From Paenibacillus sp. (GTDB lineage Bacteria > Bacillota > Bacilli > Paenibacillales > YIM-B00363), in the NCBI RefSeq assembly GCF_031177825.1, contig NZ_JAPSKE010000031.1, forward strand, positions 1 to 64,000: 64,000 bases of DNA, in the 5' to 3' direction. Each line of letters begins with the position of its first letter. The stretch's first letter is position 1. The position numbers and the translations under genes were made by a program. Below, one piece after another: positions 33,494 through 42,962 of this stretch. The notes under the pieces were generated by a model. That model did not search any database, was not told where the DNA came from, and saw only the letters and a program-made list of their open reading frames with translations.

Positions 33494-34567
33494 ATGGCTG
33501 ACGAAAGAGTCGTTAAACTGGCGGACATACTGGTGAATCATTCCCTGAAGGTGCAGCCCGGGGAGAAAATTTTGATCAGCGGCTCGACGAGCGCCATCCC
33601 TCTGATGAAGGAAGTGTACCGCGCCGTATTGAAGGCCGGCGGTCACCCGCATACGAACGTGGAAATTCCAGGGTTGCTCGGCATGTTCCTGCGCGAAGGG
33701 ACGGAGGAACAGCTGACCCACGCCGGCTGGACGGAGCTGCTGTTCTTCCATATGGACGGTTACGTGAACATTCTGTCCGAGGAAAACACGAAGGACCTCA
33801 CGAACGTCGAAGCCTGGCGTTCGACCGCCCGCAGCAAGGCGCGCCGGCCGGCGCTCGAGCATCTGATGGCGGACAAGGCGAAGTGGGTGCTGACGAAGTT
33901 TCCGACGCAGGCGTACGCGCAAGACGCGGAGATGTCGCTCGAGGAGCTGGAGGACTTCATCTACTCCGCCGCTCTCGTCGATTACGCCGAGATCGAACGT
34001 TCGATGCTCGCGGCCGCGGCGAAGTTCGATGCCGCGAGCCGGGTGCGCGTCGTCGGATCGAACGGCACCGACGTCACCGTCGACATCGAAGGGCGCAAGG
34101 GCATCCTCGCGGCCGGCCGCCACAACGTGCCGGACGGCGAGTTTTATTATACGCCCAACTTCCGGAAGACGGAGGGCACGATATTTTTCGAGTGGCCGAC
34201 CACGTACAAGGGACGCGAAATCGCCGGCATCCGGCTGACGTTCCGCGAAGGGAAGGTCGTCGAAGCTTCGGCGCAGAAGGGGCAGGAGTTTCTGGAGGAA
34301 GCGCTGAACACCGACGAGGGAGCGCGCTACCTCGGCGAGCTCGGCATCGGCGCGAACTTCGGCATCGAACGCCCGACGAAGGACATCTTATTCGACGAGA
34401 AAATCGGCGGCTCGGTGCATCTGGCGCTCGGAGGGGCGTACCCGCAAGGCGGCCCGGACGGCAACGTCTCGGTCATCCACTGGGACATCGTGAAGGGCCT
34501 TAAAGACGGCGGGGAAATCTACCTCGACGGCGAGCTCGTGCAGAAGAACGGCCAGTGGGTGTTTTAA
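33494..34567 (+). CDS. M29-family aminopeptidase
   Basis: This is a 357-residue thermophilic metalloprotease (M29) family member. Characteristic segments are VKVQPGEKILI-like LKVQPGEKILISGS, RVRVVGSNGTDVTVDIEG, NVPDGEFYYTPN, GTIFFEWP and LGELGIGANFGIERPTKDIL, followed by HLALGGAYPQGG, which carry the Glu and His metal ligands in the family. It is a cytoplasmic cobalt- or zinc-dependent aminopeptidase that trims peptides. AGGGGGTAG lies 8 nt before the ATG, and it has its own promoter and 3' hairpin. Confidence 0.9.
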   Translation: MADERVVKLADILVNHSLKVQPGEKILISGSTSAIPLMKEVYRAVLKAGGHPHTNVEIPGLLGMFLREGTEEQLTHAGWTELLFFHMDGYVNILSEENTKDLTNVEAWRSTARSKARRPALEHLMADKAKWVLTKFPTQAYAQDAEMSLEELEDFIYSAALVDYAEIERSMLAAAAKFDAASRVRVVGSNGTDVTVDIEGRKGILAAGRHNVPDGEFYYTPNFRKTEGTIFFEWPTTYKGREIAGIRLTFREGKVVEASAQKGQEFLEEALNTDEGARYLGELGIGANFGIERPTKDILFDEKIGGSVHLALGGAYPQGGPDGNVSVIHWDIVKGLKDGGEIYLDGELVQKNGQWVF

Positions 34568-34576
34568 ACGCGAATG

Positions 34577-34610
34577 AACGAACAAACCGCCGAAAGGCGG
34601 TTTGTTCGTT
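34577..34610 (+). terminator. Hairpin after the aminopeptidase gene
   Basis: AACGAACAAACCGCC (34577-34591), a GAAA tetraloop and GGCGGTTTGTTCGTT (34596-34610) form a perfect 15-bp stem with T-rich upper arm but no tail. Confidence 0.75.
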
Positions 34611-34737
34611 ATCGCCGCCCCGGGCGGCTTTACCCGATGGGCGGGACAAGCTTGTATAAGAATTGGAATAAACTTCTGAAACTTCTAGCATACTAACTCA
34701 GAATCGCGAAGGGGCTTGAAGGTGGGAGAATGTCCGC

Positions 34738-35214
34738 ATGGTACTGGGCGCTTATCTGGTCGCGACGCTGTTGGTTATCCTTGTTTTCGCATTCCTTCCG
34801 AAACGGCTTCACTTGCTCGAGTTATGGTTCAATGCCATCGTTTACGTTTACTTCTACACGTATCAGTTCAGCGTGTTTACGAATTTACAATTCGTCTCCT
34901 TGCCTGAAAGCCCTGATAAAGTAGCCGCATCCATTGTTGTCCGATTCATCATGTTCCCTATCCTAGCCCTGTGTTTTTTACAGCTTTACGATTCATGGAG
35001 GCAGCGGTCGCGGGCGGCAGGATTCGCGGCAATCGTCGTGTCCGGCGGGTTGCTCGCTCTTGTGCAGCCGTTGTTCCATTGGACCGGTATCATTCGATAC
35101 TCTACCGCCGGCATGTATTGGTCCGCCCTCGCTTGGTTCGTACTTTTGGGAATATACTCCGGTTGTATGACGATATTTCGCCGCTTGATCCGAGAGGAGT
35201 TGCTTCTGCCGTGA
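34738..35214 (+). CDS. Small multi-pass membrane protein
   Basis: The product has 158 residues with five predicted helices (VLGAYLVATLLVILVFAFLP near the start, then LWFNAIVYVYFYTYQF, IVVRFIMFPILALCFL and others). Small polytopic proteins of this hydrophobic pattern occur next to CBO0543-type genes in Bacillales; function is unknown. The start codon at 34738 has GTGGGAGAA upstream. It overlaps the next, frameshifted gene by 4 bp (GTGA), so the two formed an operon. GC is lower than in the surroundings. Confidence 0.6.
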   Translation: MVLGAYLVATLLVILVFAFLPKRLHLLELWFNAIVYVYFYTYQFSVFTNLQFVSLPESPDKVAASIVVRFIMFPILALCFLQLYDSWRQRSRAAGFAAIVVSGGLLALVQPLFHWTGIIRYSTAGMYWSALAWFVLLGIYSGCMTIFRRLIREELLLP

Positions 35215-35727
35215 ATCCTCTGCCGCTTCCCAAGCGGTTCGACGCCAACGAATGGTTCGTAATCGCCGGTTTGGCCCGCCGGTTACGCGGCCGTCTTTCT
35301 CCCCAGAAGATTGTTTCCGTTTCCGGTTAGCCTGGTGATCGTATTATTCGGCATCACCGTGCCGAAGCTGTGGGACGCGACGCTTGCCGTTCCGCCGTTC
35401 GAGCTATACGACATCAACGACTACCCGAAACTCGAGCTGATGGATATCCTCCTCCATTTCACCTACGGGCCTTTCGCTTATTTTTTCATATACGGCTATG
35501 CTCGGTTTCGGATCAGGGGACCGGCGACGATTGCATGGATTGTCGGTTATTCCTTGCTCGGCATCGGGATCGAATGGATCGGCACGTTGGCAGGCGTGTT
35601 TACTCATAAACACTGGAACCTGCTTTATTCCTTCTTCGTTTACGGCTGCTTGCAGGGGTTGCTGCTCGTCTTTACCCGTCTATGGCTGCGAAGCTGGGAA
35701 GCCGCGCGGAGGCGGCCGAGAACATAA
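35211..35727 (+). pseudogene. CBO0543-like membrane protein, split by one frameshift
   Basis: GTG 35211 opens a frame reading NPLPLPKRFDANEWFVIAG that stops at 35327; the neighbouring frame reads PAGYAAVFLPRRLFPFPVSL and continues to the end at 35727 (GIGIEWIGTLAGVFTHKHWN, YSFFVYGCLQGLLL). A one-base change near 35268 would join them into a protein of about 172 residues with the same pattern as the broken gene at 5822-6132. Either it has decayed or there is a sequence error. Confidence 0.6.
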
Positions 35728-35766
35728 GGACTGCCCGCCGGCGTGAAGCCGCCGATCGGACTGCGG

Positions 35767-35962
35767 TCAGCCGTAAATTTTCTTGTTTTTGCTATACTGG
35801 TTGTAGCTATACAGAAATAACGCGAACGCGATGACGAGAATCCACGGCGATAAGAACCGCATAAGCGCGCTTCAGGCCTTCGGATTTCAACGGGCGGCCG
35901 ATCACGAATCGTTTCAATTCGGCAATCATGGGGACAAGCAGCTCCTTCGAACGTAATGCCAT
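35767..35962 (-). pseudogene. APC-family permease (KimA-like), internally deleted
   Basis: On the minus strand the first codons (MIAELKRFVIGRPLKSEG from 35929, or from ATG 35962) match the N-terminus of KimA/YdaO-type APC permeases. A second frame immediately downstream reads SPWILVIAFALFLYSYNQY and SKNKKIYG before a stop at 35767-35769, which looks like the C-terminus of the same protein. Roughly 550 central residues have been deleted, leaving both tips. Confidence 0.55.
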
Positions 35963-36393
35963 TTTTGGCAATAGAAAAACGCAGAGGCGGGTTCCCGGAT
36001 CACAGGTCGTCAATCCTCTCGATCTACGCTTACGAGGTTAGCTGTCGGATTCGGGCGGCGAGAGTCGCCCTACGCAAGGTCGCGCGCCTTCAAGGCGACG
36101 CATTCCTGCGATTCACCCCATGCGGTCCGCGCTTCGAAAGTTCGAACGTTTCGAACGCGCCGCAGATGGTTCCCCCGTTTCCCGGGCGTTGGTTCCGGGA
36201 ATTCAGCGGTCTGGCGTATTCCATCACGAATGGCTGAAATGAATCTTACTCCTTCCCCCGGAGGGAGTAAAGCGACGCCGAAGCGGGATTTTTCATGAAA
36301 TCCGCCGCTTCTTGCCGCATCGCCGCCGAATCCGCGGCGATATCATGCAAGCTTTCGTTTTCACGTCGATTCCTCGATTTTTGAAAATCCATG
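35963..36393. other. Intergenic stretch with no supported gene
   Basis: About 430 bases between the permease remnant and the GH3 terminator. It holds a TTCGAA-rich near-palindrome (36131-36158, three TTCGAA hexamers) and a small hairpin (ACTCC...GGAGT near 36249-36269). Short frames here lack ribosome sites and recognisable products. Confidence 0.5.
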
Positions 36394-36438
36394 AAAAAGC
36401 CCCCGTCCAAAGGACCCAAGAGGGTCCGAACGGGGGCT
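36394..36438 (-). terminator. Intrinsic terminator of the GH3 gene
   Basis: On the minus strand AGCCCCCGT (36438 side) pairs with ACGGGGGCT (ending 36398), with an inner GGACCC/GGGTCC stem, followed by five T residues. Confidence 0.85.
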
Positions 36439-36453
36439 AGCCGACGAGCTTGA

Positions 36454-39294
36454 TTACTTCAGGAAACGAATCGTTGCGACGCGCGCCGGGCCGCGGAGCG
36501 TCACGTAGACGGAGCGGCGGCCGTTCGCGCCGGTCGCCGCAGCCGCGAACGCCCGCCAAGCGGGCTTCGCGCCTTCGACGCCATCCACCGTTCCGCATGC
36601 GGCGATCGGGCCGTCCGGCGCGTCGAGGCGCACCTCGAACGCCGCCGGCGCCGCGGCCGCGGCGACGAGCTCGACGCCGTTCGCGCCGGCGCCTTCGCCG
36701 AGCTCGACGTCGTCGAACCGGATCCACGCGCCGGCCGCGGGATCGTCGACGACGACGCAATCGCCGCCGTTCGGGCCTTCGCCGATTGCAGCGCCCGCGT
36801 AGTCGTCGTAATTCGCGGCGCTCGTCGCCCGATACAGATCGCGCGGCGGCACCGTCTCGCCGTCGATCGCGAACGTCGCGGCGAGGCGAATGTCGGCGGA
36901 GGAGGCGCCGACCATGACTTCATAGTCGCCGCTTTCGACGCAATACCGGTCGCGAGTGACGTCCCAGAAGGCGAGGTCGGCCGCCTTCAGCTCGAACGTC
37001 ACCTCGGTCGATTCGCCGGCGGCGAGCGCGATGCGGCGGAAGCCGTGCAGCTCCTTGTTCGGGCGCTTCACGCGCGAACGGAGCGCGCGCGCGTACAACT
37101 GCGGCACCTCTTCGCCGGCGACGCCGCTCTTGTTCGTCACGCGGAAGCGGATCGCGACGACGTCGTCCGCGCCGAGCCGTTCGCGATCGAGCGCGAGGCC
37201 GTCGTACTCGAACCGCGAATACGACAGGCCGTAACCGAACGGATACAACGGCTCGCCCTCGAAATACCGGTACGTGCGATTGCCCTTGATAATGTCGTAA
37301 TCCAGGAACGCCGGCAGCTGATCGACGGATTGATACCACGTCATCGACAAGCGGCCCGCCGGGTTGAAGTCACCGAACAGGACGTCGGCGATCGCGTTGC
37401 CGAGCTCTTGGCCCGCGTGCGACGAGTACAGAATCGCCGGAACGTTCGCGTCGACCCAAGGGAACGCGTACGGGTAGCTGCCGACGACGACGACCGTCGT
37501 ATTCGGATTCGCCCGGTACACTTCCTGAATGAGACGCTCTTGCGAAGCCGCGAGCGTAATGTCCGGTCGGTCGATCGTCTCTTTGCCGTTCACGAGCGGA
37601 TGGTTGCCGACGAACACGATCGCCGCCTCCGCGCTCGCCGCCGCCTCGACGGCTTCCTGAAGGCCGTCGCCGATCACCTCGACGGCGAACGTCTCGGCAT
37701 CGTCCTTCGAGCCGTCGACGACGCGAAGGGCGCCGGTGTCCGCGTCGACGACGACCGGACGGTCGTTCCATGTCGTCAGCGTCGCGTCGCCGTTCGCCGT
37801 CCGGCGGAGGTGGAACACTTCCTTCGTGAACCACTCCCAAATTTGCGTCGAGGTCGCGCTGACGATCTCGTCGTTCGTCGTCAAGTACTTGCCGTTCTCG
37901 AGCGCGACGATCGTATGGTTGTCCCAGCCCCAATCCGTCGTCTCCAGCACGGAAGCGTTCGCCGCGTCATCGGCCGTCGCGGCGAGCGCCGCGTCGCCTT
38001 CGCCGAGACGCACGTATTTGCCCGTCGACGACGAGCGAAGCGCGATCCGGTTCGCGCCGCCGCGGAAGACGACGTCGCCCGCGGACAGCTTCGCCGCGAT
38101 GCCGTCGGCCGGCGTCACCGAATACGGCAGCGTGCCGCTGTACCAGTCGCGGTAGACGATGCCGCCGAGCGGCCCGACGACGGCGACCTTGCCGAGCTTG
38201 CCGCTCTGAAGCGGCAGCGCGCCGCCTTCGTTCTTCAGCAGCACGACGCCTTTGCGCGCCGCTTCGCGCGACAACGCCGCGTGCTCCGGCCGAAGAATGA
38301 CCGACTCGTCGATGCTCGCGTACGGATTCCGTTCGGCGTCGAATTCGCCGAGCCGGAAGCGGACGCGGAACGCGTTCCGCAGCGCGACGTCGAGATCGCT
38401 CTCGGCGAGCTGTCCGTCCGCGAGCGCCTCGCGAATCGCTTCCTTGAAGCGCGGATGGTCGTCGGTGATGCTGTCGACGCCCGCCTTGATCGTCAAGGCG
38501 ACGGCTTCCTTATACGACGCGCTGTAGCCGTGATCGTCCACGGTGCCCGTGACGTCGCCGGCGTCGCTTACGACGAAGCCGGACATGCCCCATTCGCCCT
38601 TCACGATGTCGCGCACTTCCGGGTTGACGTTCGCCGGTACGCCGTTCACCGCGTTGTACGCCGTCATCATGGACAAAGCGCCGCCTTCCTTGAACGGCAG
38701 CTCGAATGCCTTGAGGTAATATTCGCGCTTATTCCGCGGATCGATGCTGATCGAGCATGTGCCGCGGTCGATTTCATTGTTGTTGGCGTAGAAGTGCTTC
38801 AGCGATGCGACCGCCTTCACGTACAGCGGATGGTCGCCTTGCAAGCCTTGCACGAGCGCCGCGGCCAGCTTGCCCGCGAGGTACGGATCTTCGCCGTACG
38901 CTTCCTCCGTGCGGCCCCAACGCGGATCGCGCTCCATATCGACGGTCGGCGCCCATAGCGTCAGGCCGTTGATCTTCGGATCGCGGGCGTAGAAGCCGCG
39001 CGCTTCGTCCCCGATGATCGAGCCGATCTTCCGCAGCAGCGCTTCGTCCCAGGTGCAGCTCAGCCCGATCGGCTGCGGGAACGACGTCGCTTCGCCGAGC
39101 CAAGCGACGCCGTGCGCCGCTTCGGTGCCGTGCTTGTATGCGCCGACGCCGAGACGCGGCACTTCGTCCTGATACTGGCACATCAGGTTGATCTTCTCGT
39201 CCAGCGTAAACCGGGAAACGAGATCGTTCACCCGCTCGTCGAGCGGCAAATCCGGATGTTGAAACGGGTAGGTTTCCGTCGTTTTCGCAGTCAT
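36454..39294 (-). CDS. GH3-family beta-glycosidase with fascin-like insert and CBM6-like C-terminus
   Basis: A 946-residue glycoside hydrolase family 3 enzyme. The TIM-barrel domain (about 15-330) has KHFYANNN (166-173) and the catalytic nucleophile Asp244 in GFVVSDAGDV. The C-terminal (alpha/beta) sandwich is interrupted at about 412-535 by a beta-trefoil-like segment with fascin pattern (NRIALRSSSTGKYVRLGEGD, LENGKYLTTND, EVFHLRRTANGDATL). A fibronectin III-like region follows, and residues 819-946 resemble a CBM6 carbohydrate-binding module. There is no signal peptide, so it should act in the cytoplasm on imported oligosaccharide. It is divergent from the kinase, regulator and transporter genes at 39480-46658. 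Confidence 0.9.
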   Translation of the reverse strand: MTAKTTETYPFQHPDLPLDERVNDLVSRFTLDEKINLMCQYQDEVPRLGVGAYKHGTEAAHGVAWLGEATSFPQPIGLSCTWDEALLRKIGSIIGDEARGFYARDPKINGLTLWAPTVDMERDPRWGRTEEAYGEDPYLAGKLAAALVQGLQGDHPLYVKAVASLKHFYANNNEIDRGTCSISIDPRNKREYYLKAFELPFKEGGALSMMTAYNAVNGVPANVNPEVRDIVKGEWGMSGFVVSDAGDVTGTVDDHGYSASYKEAVALTIKAGVDSITDDHPRFKEAIREALADGQLAESDLDVALRNAFRVRFRLGEFDAERNPYASIDESVILRPEHAALSREAARKGVVLLKNEGGALPLQSGKLGKVAVVGPLGGIVYRDWYSGTLPYSVTPADGIAAKLSAGDVVFRGGANRIALRSSSTGKYVRLGEGDAALAATADDAANASVLETTDWGWDNHTIVALENGKYLTTNDEIVSATSTQIWEWFTKEVFHLRRTANGDATLTTWNDRPVVVDADTGALRVVDGSKDDAETFAVEVIGDGLQEAVEAAASAEAAIVFVGNHPLVNGKETIDRPDITLAASQERLIQEVYRANPNTTVVVVGSYPYAFPWVDANVPAILYSSHAGQELGNAIADVLFGDFNPAGRLSMTWYQSVDQLPAFLDYDIIKGNRTYRYFEGEPLYPFGYGLSYSRFEYDGLALDRERLGADDVVAIRFRVTNKSGVAGEEVPQLYARALRSRVKRPNKELHGFRRIALAAGESTEVTFELKAADLAFWDVTRDRYCVESGDYEVMVGASSADIRLAATFAIDGETVPPRDLYRATSAANYDDYAGAAIGEGPNGGDCVVVDDPAAGAWIRFDDVELGEGAGANGVELVAAAAAPAAFEVRLDAPDGPIAACGTVDGVEGAKPAWRAFAAAATGANGRRSVYVTLRGPARVATIRFLK

Positions 39295-39407
39295 GGAATC
39301 GATCCTCTCCTTGGATACGGTTGCATTTTCCTATGGATCAGCATGGTTCACTTACGCGGGTTTCATTCTATCATGAGGGCGCGAAGGAAAAATACCCGCG
39401 AAATTGG

Positions 39408-39437
39408 TTGCGAAATCCGGTGTAATTTGGATATGCT
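39408..39437 (+). promoter_or_regulatory. Candidate promoter of sugar locus 3
   Basis: TTGCGA (39408-39413), an 18-bp spacer and TATGCT (39432-39437), about 40 bp before the kinase gene. An inverted pair CGCGGGT/ACCCGCG (about 39355-39399) lies just upstream in the region divergent with the GH3 gene. Confidence 0.4.
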
Positions 39438-39479
39438 TCATAATACGATTGTGGGAGAGAGTCGAGGGGGGCCGCTCGG

Positions 39480-41273
39480 ATGTGGCAGCGATGGATTACC
39501 GCTATCAACGATTTAAGGCTGCGAACGAAGCTGATCTTCTCGTTCATCGTCGTCGTCTTCGTTCCGGTGTTGATCGTCGGCTTCTTCTTGACCGGACAGC
39601 TTCGGGCCATGGCGCTCAACAACGCGGTGGAACAGACCGCGATTAACGTCGAGCGGGTCATGAAGCGGACGAGCGACGTCATCGACGTGGCGTACGACCA
39701 CGCGTATCGGTTCGCGAACGACGAGCTGCTGGAGGATGTGGCGAACCGGAGGTACGGCACCACCTACGAGGTGGTCTCCGCGTACCGGGACTTTACGGAG
39801 TTTCGCGATACGGTCGGCTTATATAAGGAAATTTCCAGCGTCCGATTTTATATGGACAACCCGACGATGCTGAACAACTGGGAGTTTATTCCCCCGACCG
39901 AGCGCATCGTGAACGCGCCTTGGTACAAGGACGCCGTCGAGGCGAACGGCCTGGCGGTTTGGCGGTACATGGAGGACGAGCGGTATTTGAAACAGACGTT
40001 AAGCCTCGTGCGCAAGATCGACTTCTGGGAATACCGTTCGTTCGGCGTGCTGGTCTTGAACGTCAATATGGAGATGCTCCAGGACATCTTGCTGCAGGAG
40101 ACGTTCGATACGATGATCGTCGATTCGAACGACCGCATCGTCGCCGCCAATCGGACGGACCGCATCGGCTTGACGCTTGCGGACATCGACATGGTGCAGG
40201 ACTTCATTACGGCGGGCGAAACCGGGCGCTTCGAAGGCGTCGTCGACGGGCAATGGTCCGAAATTCGCATCGAGTCGCTGGTGCCGGAAGCGAGCGCGAA
40301 CGGCCTTCGCATCGTCTCCGTGTTTTCCATCGAGACGATCGTCGCCGACGCGAATCGGATCAACCGGCTGGCCCTGTCCGTCATCGGCGCGAGCCTCGCC
40401 TTGTCGCTCCTTCTCATGTACGCCTTCTCGGGCATGCTTTCCTCTCGGTTGCTGCGGCTTAGCAAGCATATCCAGCGCATGGCCACGGGACAGTGGCGGA
40501 CGACGGTCCGCATCGACGGGAAGGACGAGATCGGGCAGCTCGCGAGACAATTCAATTCGATGTCCGCGAGCATCGCCGACTTGATGGACGAGGTCGAAGA
40601 GACGAACCGGCAGCGCAGTCTGCTGGAGGCGAAGCAGAACGAAATTCGGTTCAAGATGATGGCGAGCCAGATCAATCCGCATTTCCTGTTCAACGCGCTG
40701 GAGTCGATCCGCATGCGGGCGCACCTCAAGGGTGAGAAGGAAATCTCCCGCATCGTCCGTCTGCTCGGCAAGATGATGCGGAAAAATCTCGAGGCCGGCA
40801 GCCGCGTCATTCAGCTGGCCGACGAAATCGACATGGTACGCTGCTACTTGGAAATTCAATCGTTCCGCTACGAGGATCGGCTGAAGTACGAGCTGCATGT
40901 CGACCCGCGGGCCGAAGCGACGCCGATTCCGCCGCTCATCATCCAGCCGCTCGTCGAGAACGCCGTCATCCATGGGTTGGAAAATAAGGAAAACGGCGGC
41001 GCGGTGCGCATTCGGGTCGACGTCGTCGGCGACCGGGTCCGCGTGTCCGTCGAGGACGACGGCATCGGCATGAGTCCCGAGACGTTGCGAAGACTGAACG
41101 AGACGCTGCAGGCGCCCGAAGAACTCGAGCACAACCGGATCGGCATGCGCAACGTTCACGTTCGTCTGCAGCTCAGCTTCGGACCCGAGCACGGTCTCGT
41201 CATTCGAAGCGCCGTCGGCGAGGGGACGTCCATCCACTTCTATATTCCGCTGGGAGGAAATCGATATGTATAG
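39480..41273 (+). CDS. YesM-type sensor histidine kinase
   Basis: The 597-residue membrane kinase has helix 1 at about 19-41, an extracytoplasmic Cache-like domain, helix 2 near 300-325, a HAMP region (HIQRMATGQWRTTVRIDGKD), the His_kinase domain (MASQINPHFLFNALESIRM, phospho-accepting His) and HATPase (ENAVIHGLENKEN, VEDDGIGMSP). It is the sensor for the downstream regulator, whose start codon overlaps its last codons by 8 bp. It resembles the kinase at 21300 in architecture but is clearly a separate paralogue. Confidence 0.92.
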   Translation: MWQRWITAINDLRLRTKLIFSFIVVVFVPVLIVGFFLTGQLRAMALNNAVEQTAINVERVMKRTSDVIDVAYDHAYRFANDELLEDVANRRYGTTYEVVSAYRDFTEFRDTVGLYKEISSVRFYMDNPTMLNNWEFIPPTERIVNAPWYKDAVEANGLAVWRYMEDERYLKQTLSLVRKIDFWEYRSFGVLVLNVNMEMLQDILLQETFDTMIVDSNDRIVAANRTDRIGLTLADIDMVQDFITAGETGRFEGVVDGQWSEIRIESLVPEASANGLRIVSVFSIETIVADANRINRLALSVIGASLALSLLLMYAFSGMLSSRLLRLSKHIQRMATGQWRTTVRIDGKDEIGQLARQFNSMSASIADLMDEVEETNRQRSLLEAKQNEIRFKMMASQINPHFLFNALESIRMRAHLKGEKEISRIVRLLGKMMRKNLEAGSRVIQLADEIDMVRCYLEIQSFRYEDRLKYELHVDPRAEATPIPPLIIQPLVENAVIHGLENKENGGAVRIRVDVVGDRVRVSVEDDGIGMSPETLRRLNETLQAPEELEHNRIGMRNVHVRLQLSFGPEHGLVIRSAVGEGTSIHFYIPLGGNRYV

Positions 41274-42801
41274 CGTATTGATCGTCGACGACGAACCGAT
41301 GATCCGAGAAGGGCTTCGAACGCTGCTGCCTTGGGAAGAGCACGGATTCGAGGTCGTCGACACGGCGTCGAACGGAAGGGAGGCGCTGCGCAAGCACGAG
41401 CTGCTGCGACCCGATCTGATGATCGTGGACATCCGGATGCCGGGAATGGACGGGCTAGAGTTGATCGAGGCGCTGCGGGAGGTCGACGCCGGCTTGCATA
41501 TTTTGATTCTGAGCGGATACGCGGATTTCGACTACGCGAAGAAGGCGATCCTCTCCCGCGTCGACGGTTATTTGCTGAAGCCCGTCGACGAGGACGAGCT
41601 CGAGGAGTACTTGCGTAAGCTGAAGACGACGCTGCAGGAGGAGCGGGCGCGGTCGAAACAAGCCGATCGTTGGGAAGAAGCGACGAAGGAGCAGCGGGTG
41701 CTGGCCGCGCTCCGCGGCGGAGGGGACGCCGGGGACGGCTTCGGCTGGCCGAGCTACGAGCTCGTGTTGATCAGGCTGCTCGCGCGGGAAGACATCGACC
41801 CGATCGTGGCCGCCGCCGTGCGCAAGGAGTGGGCGGCGGCGTACGAGCCGACCGGCAAGGGCGTGCTATTCGCCGCGGAGCCGTACGTCGGCTTGCTCTG
41901 GAAACACCGGCTCGACGATGCGGAAGCTCGGGATTCGCTGCTGCGGTCGCTTCGCGAGCCGTGCCACGACCGAGGGCTCGATTGCGACGCCGTGTCCGGG
42001 GGGGCGACGTCCGAGTGGGATCGGCTTGAGTCGTTGTACGAGCGCGCGCTCGAGCTCATGAAGGATCGGTTTTACCACGACGCCGACGAGCTGCGTCGAT
42101 TCGGCGACGCGCAAGCGTCGTCCCCGACTGACGGGGCCGAGGCGTCTTTCGCGGAGACCGCCGCGGACGCGACGAGGGATCTCGAGGACAAGCTGTACCT
42201 CGCCGTCGACGTCGGCAACGCCGACGCGGCGTCGCGTCTCGTCGACGAGGCCGGCAGACTGATGCGGGAAGCGTGCCTGCCCGAGCAGACGCTCAAGACG
42301 AGGATCGTGCAGATCGTCTCCGCCGTCGTCGGCAAGCTGGCGACGAACCGGCCCGAGCTGCAGACGGTCGACCGCCGGTTGTCCGTCGACATGCTCGCCC
42401 TGTTCCGCGAATATCGGTACGACGAGCTGCTGCGGGCGACGAAGTCGCTGTTCCACAGCCTCATGTCGGCGACCGAGGAGCAGGGCGCGGAGAAGCTCGT
42501 GAAGCGAGTCGTCGACCTGATTCGCCGCAATTATCACGAAAATCTGAAGCTCGAGACGATCGCGGAGCTGTTCCATTACAACAGCGCGTACTTGGGCAAG
42601 GTGTTTAAGCAGTCGACGGGCGAATACTTTAACACGTATCTGGACAAAGTAAGGATCGAACAAGCGAAGGCGCTGCTCGAGCAGGGCATGAAGGTGTATC
42701 AGGTGGCCGAGCAGGTCGGGTACGCGAACGTCGATTATTTTCATACGAAATTTCGGAAATACGTCGGTACGTCACCGTCCGCGTATAAGAAGAAGGAATA
42801 A
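41266..42801 (+). CDS. YesN-type response regulator with AraC output domain
   Basis: The 511-residue protein has a receiver domain (MYSVLIVDDEPMIREGLRTL; Asp in LMIVDIRMPGMDG near residue 54; Lys in LLKPVDEDE) and a C-terminal AraC domain (LFHYNSAYLGKVFKQSTGEY to YFHTKFRKYVGTSPSAYKKK). It is translationally coupled to the kinase and inferred to activate the ABC transporter genes that follow and possibly the divergent GH3 gene. A terminator separates it from the transporter operon. Confidence 0.92.
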   Translation: MYSVLIVDDEPMIREGLRTLLPWEEHGFEVVDTASNGREALRKHELLRPDLMIVDIRMPGMDGLELIEALREVDAGLHILILSGYADFDYAKKAILSRVDGYLLKPVDEDELEEYLRKLKTTLQEERARSKQADRWEEATKEQRVLAALRGGGDAGDGFGWPSYELVLIRLLAREDIDPIVAAAVRKEWAAAYEPTGKGVLFAAEPYVGLLWKHRLDDAEARDSLLRSLREPCHDRGLDCDAVSGGATSEWDRLESLYERALELMKDRFYHDADELRRFGDAQASSPTDGAEASFAETAADATRDLEDKLYLAVDVGNADAASRLVDEAGRLMREACLPEQTLKTRIVQIVSAVVGKLATNRPELQTVDRRLSVDMLALFREYRYDELLRATKSLFHSLMSATEEQGAEKLVKRVVDLIRRNYHENLKLETIAELFHYNSAYLGKVFKQSTGEYFNTYLDKVRIEQAKALLEQGMKVYQVAEQVGYANVDYFHTKFRKYVGTSPSAYKKKE

Positions 42802-42814
42802 CCTATTCGATACG

Positions 42815-42839
42815 GCGCGCTGCGAAAGCGCGCTTTTTT
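42815..42839 (+). terminator. Intrinsic terminator after the response regulator
   Basis: GCGCGCT (42815-42821), a short loop, AGCGCGC (42827-42833) and six T residues. The transporter operon therefore has its own promoter in the following 120 bp, where a TATGAT box near 42928 is visible without a good -35. Confidence 0.9.
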
Positions 42840-42962
42840 CATGGGAAGACCTGACATCGGATGTGCACTAATTTTTATATGATTTTGTGTCGGTTCCTTC
42901 GGGTAGTTGAATGCGGTTTCATTCTTTATGATTAAGAGCATAGAGCTAGGGGGGACCGACAG

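Noticed and set aside
36131-36158. TTCGAA-rich near-palindrome as an operator
   Set aside because: Symmetry is off by one base, no gene starts nearby on either strand, and no known regulator fits.
37045-38958. 637-codon plus-strand frame inside the GH3 gene
   Set aside because: Composition is Arg/Val/Asp-biased as expected for the antisense of a high-GC gene; the opposite strand encodes a complete GH3 enzyme.
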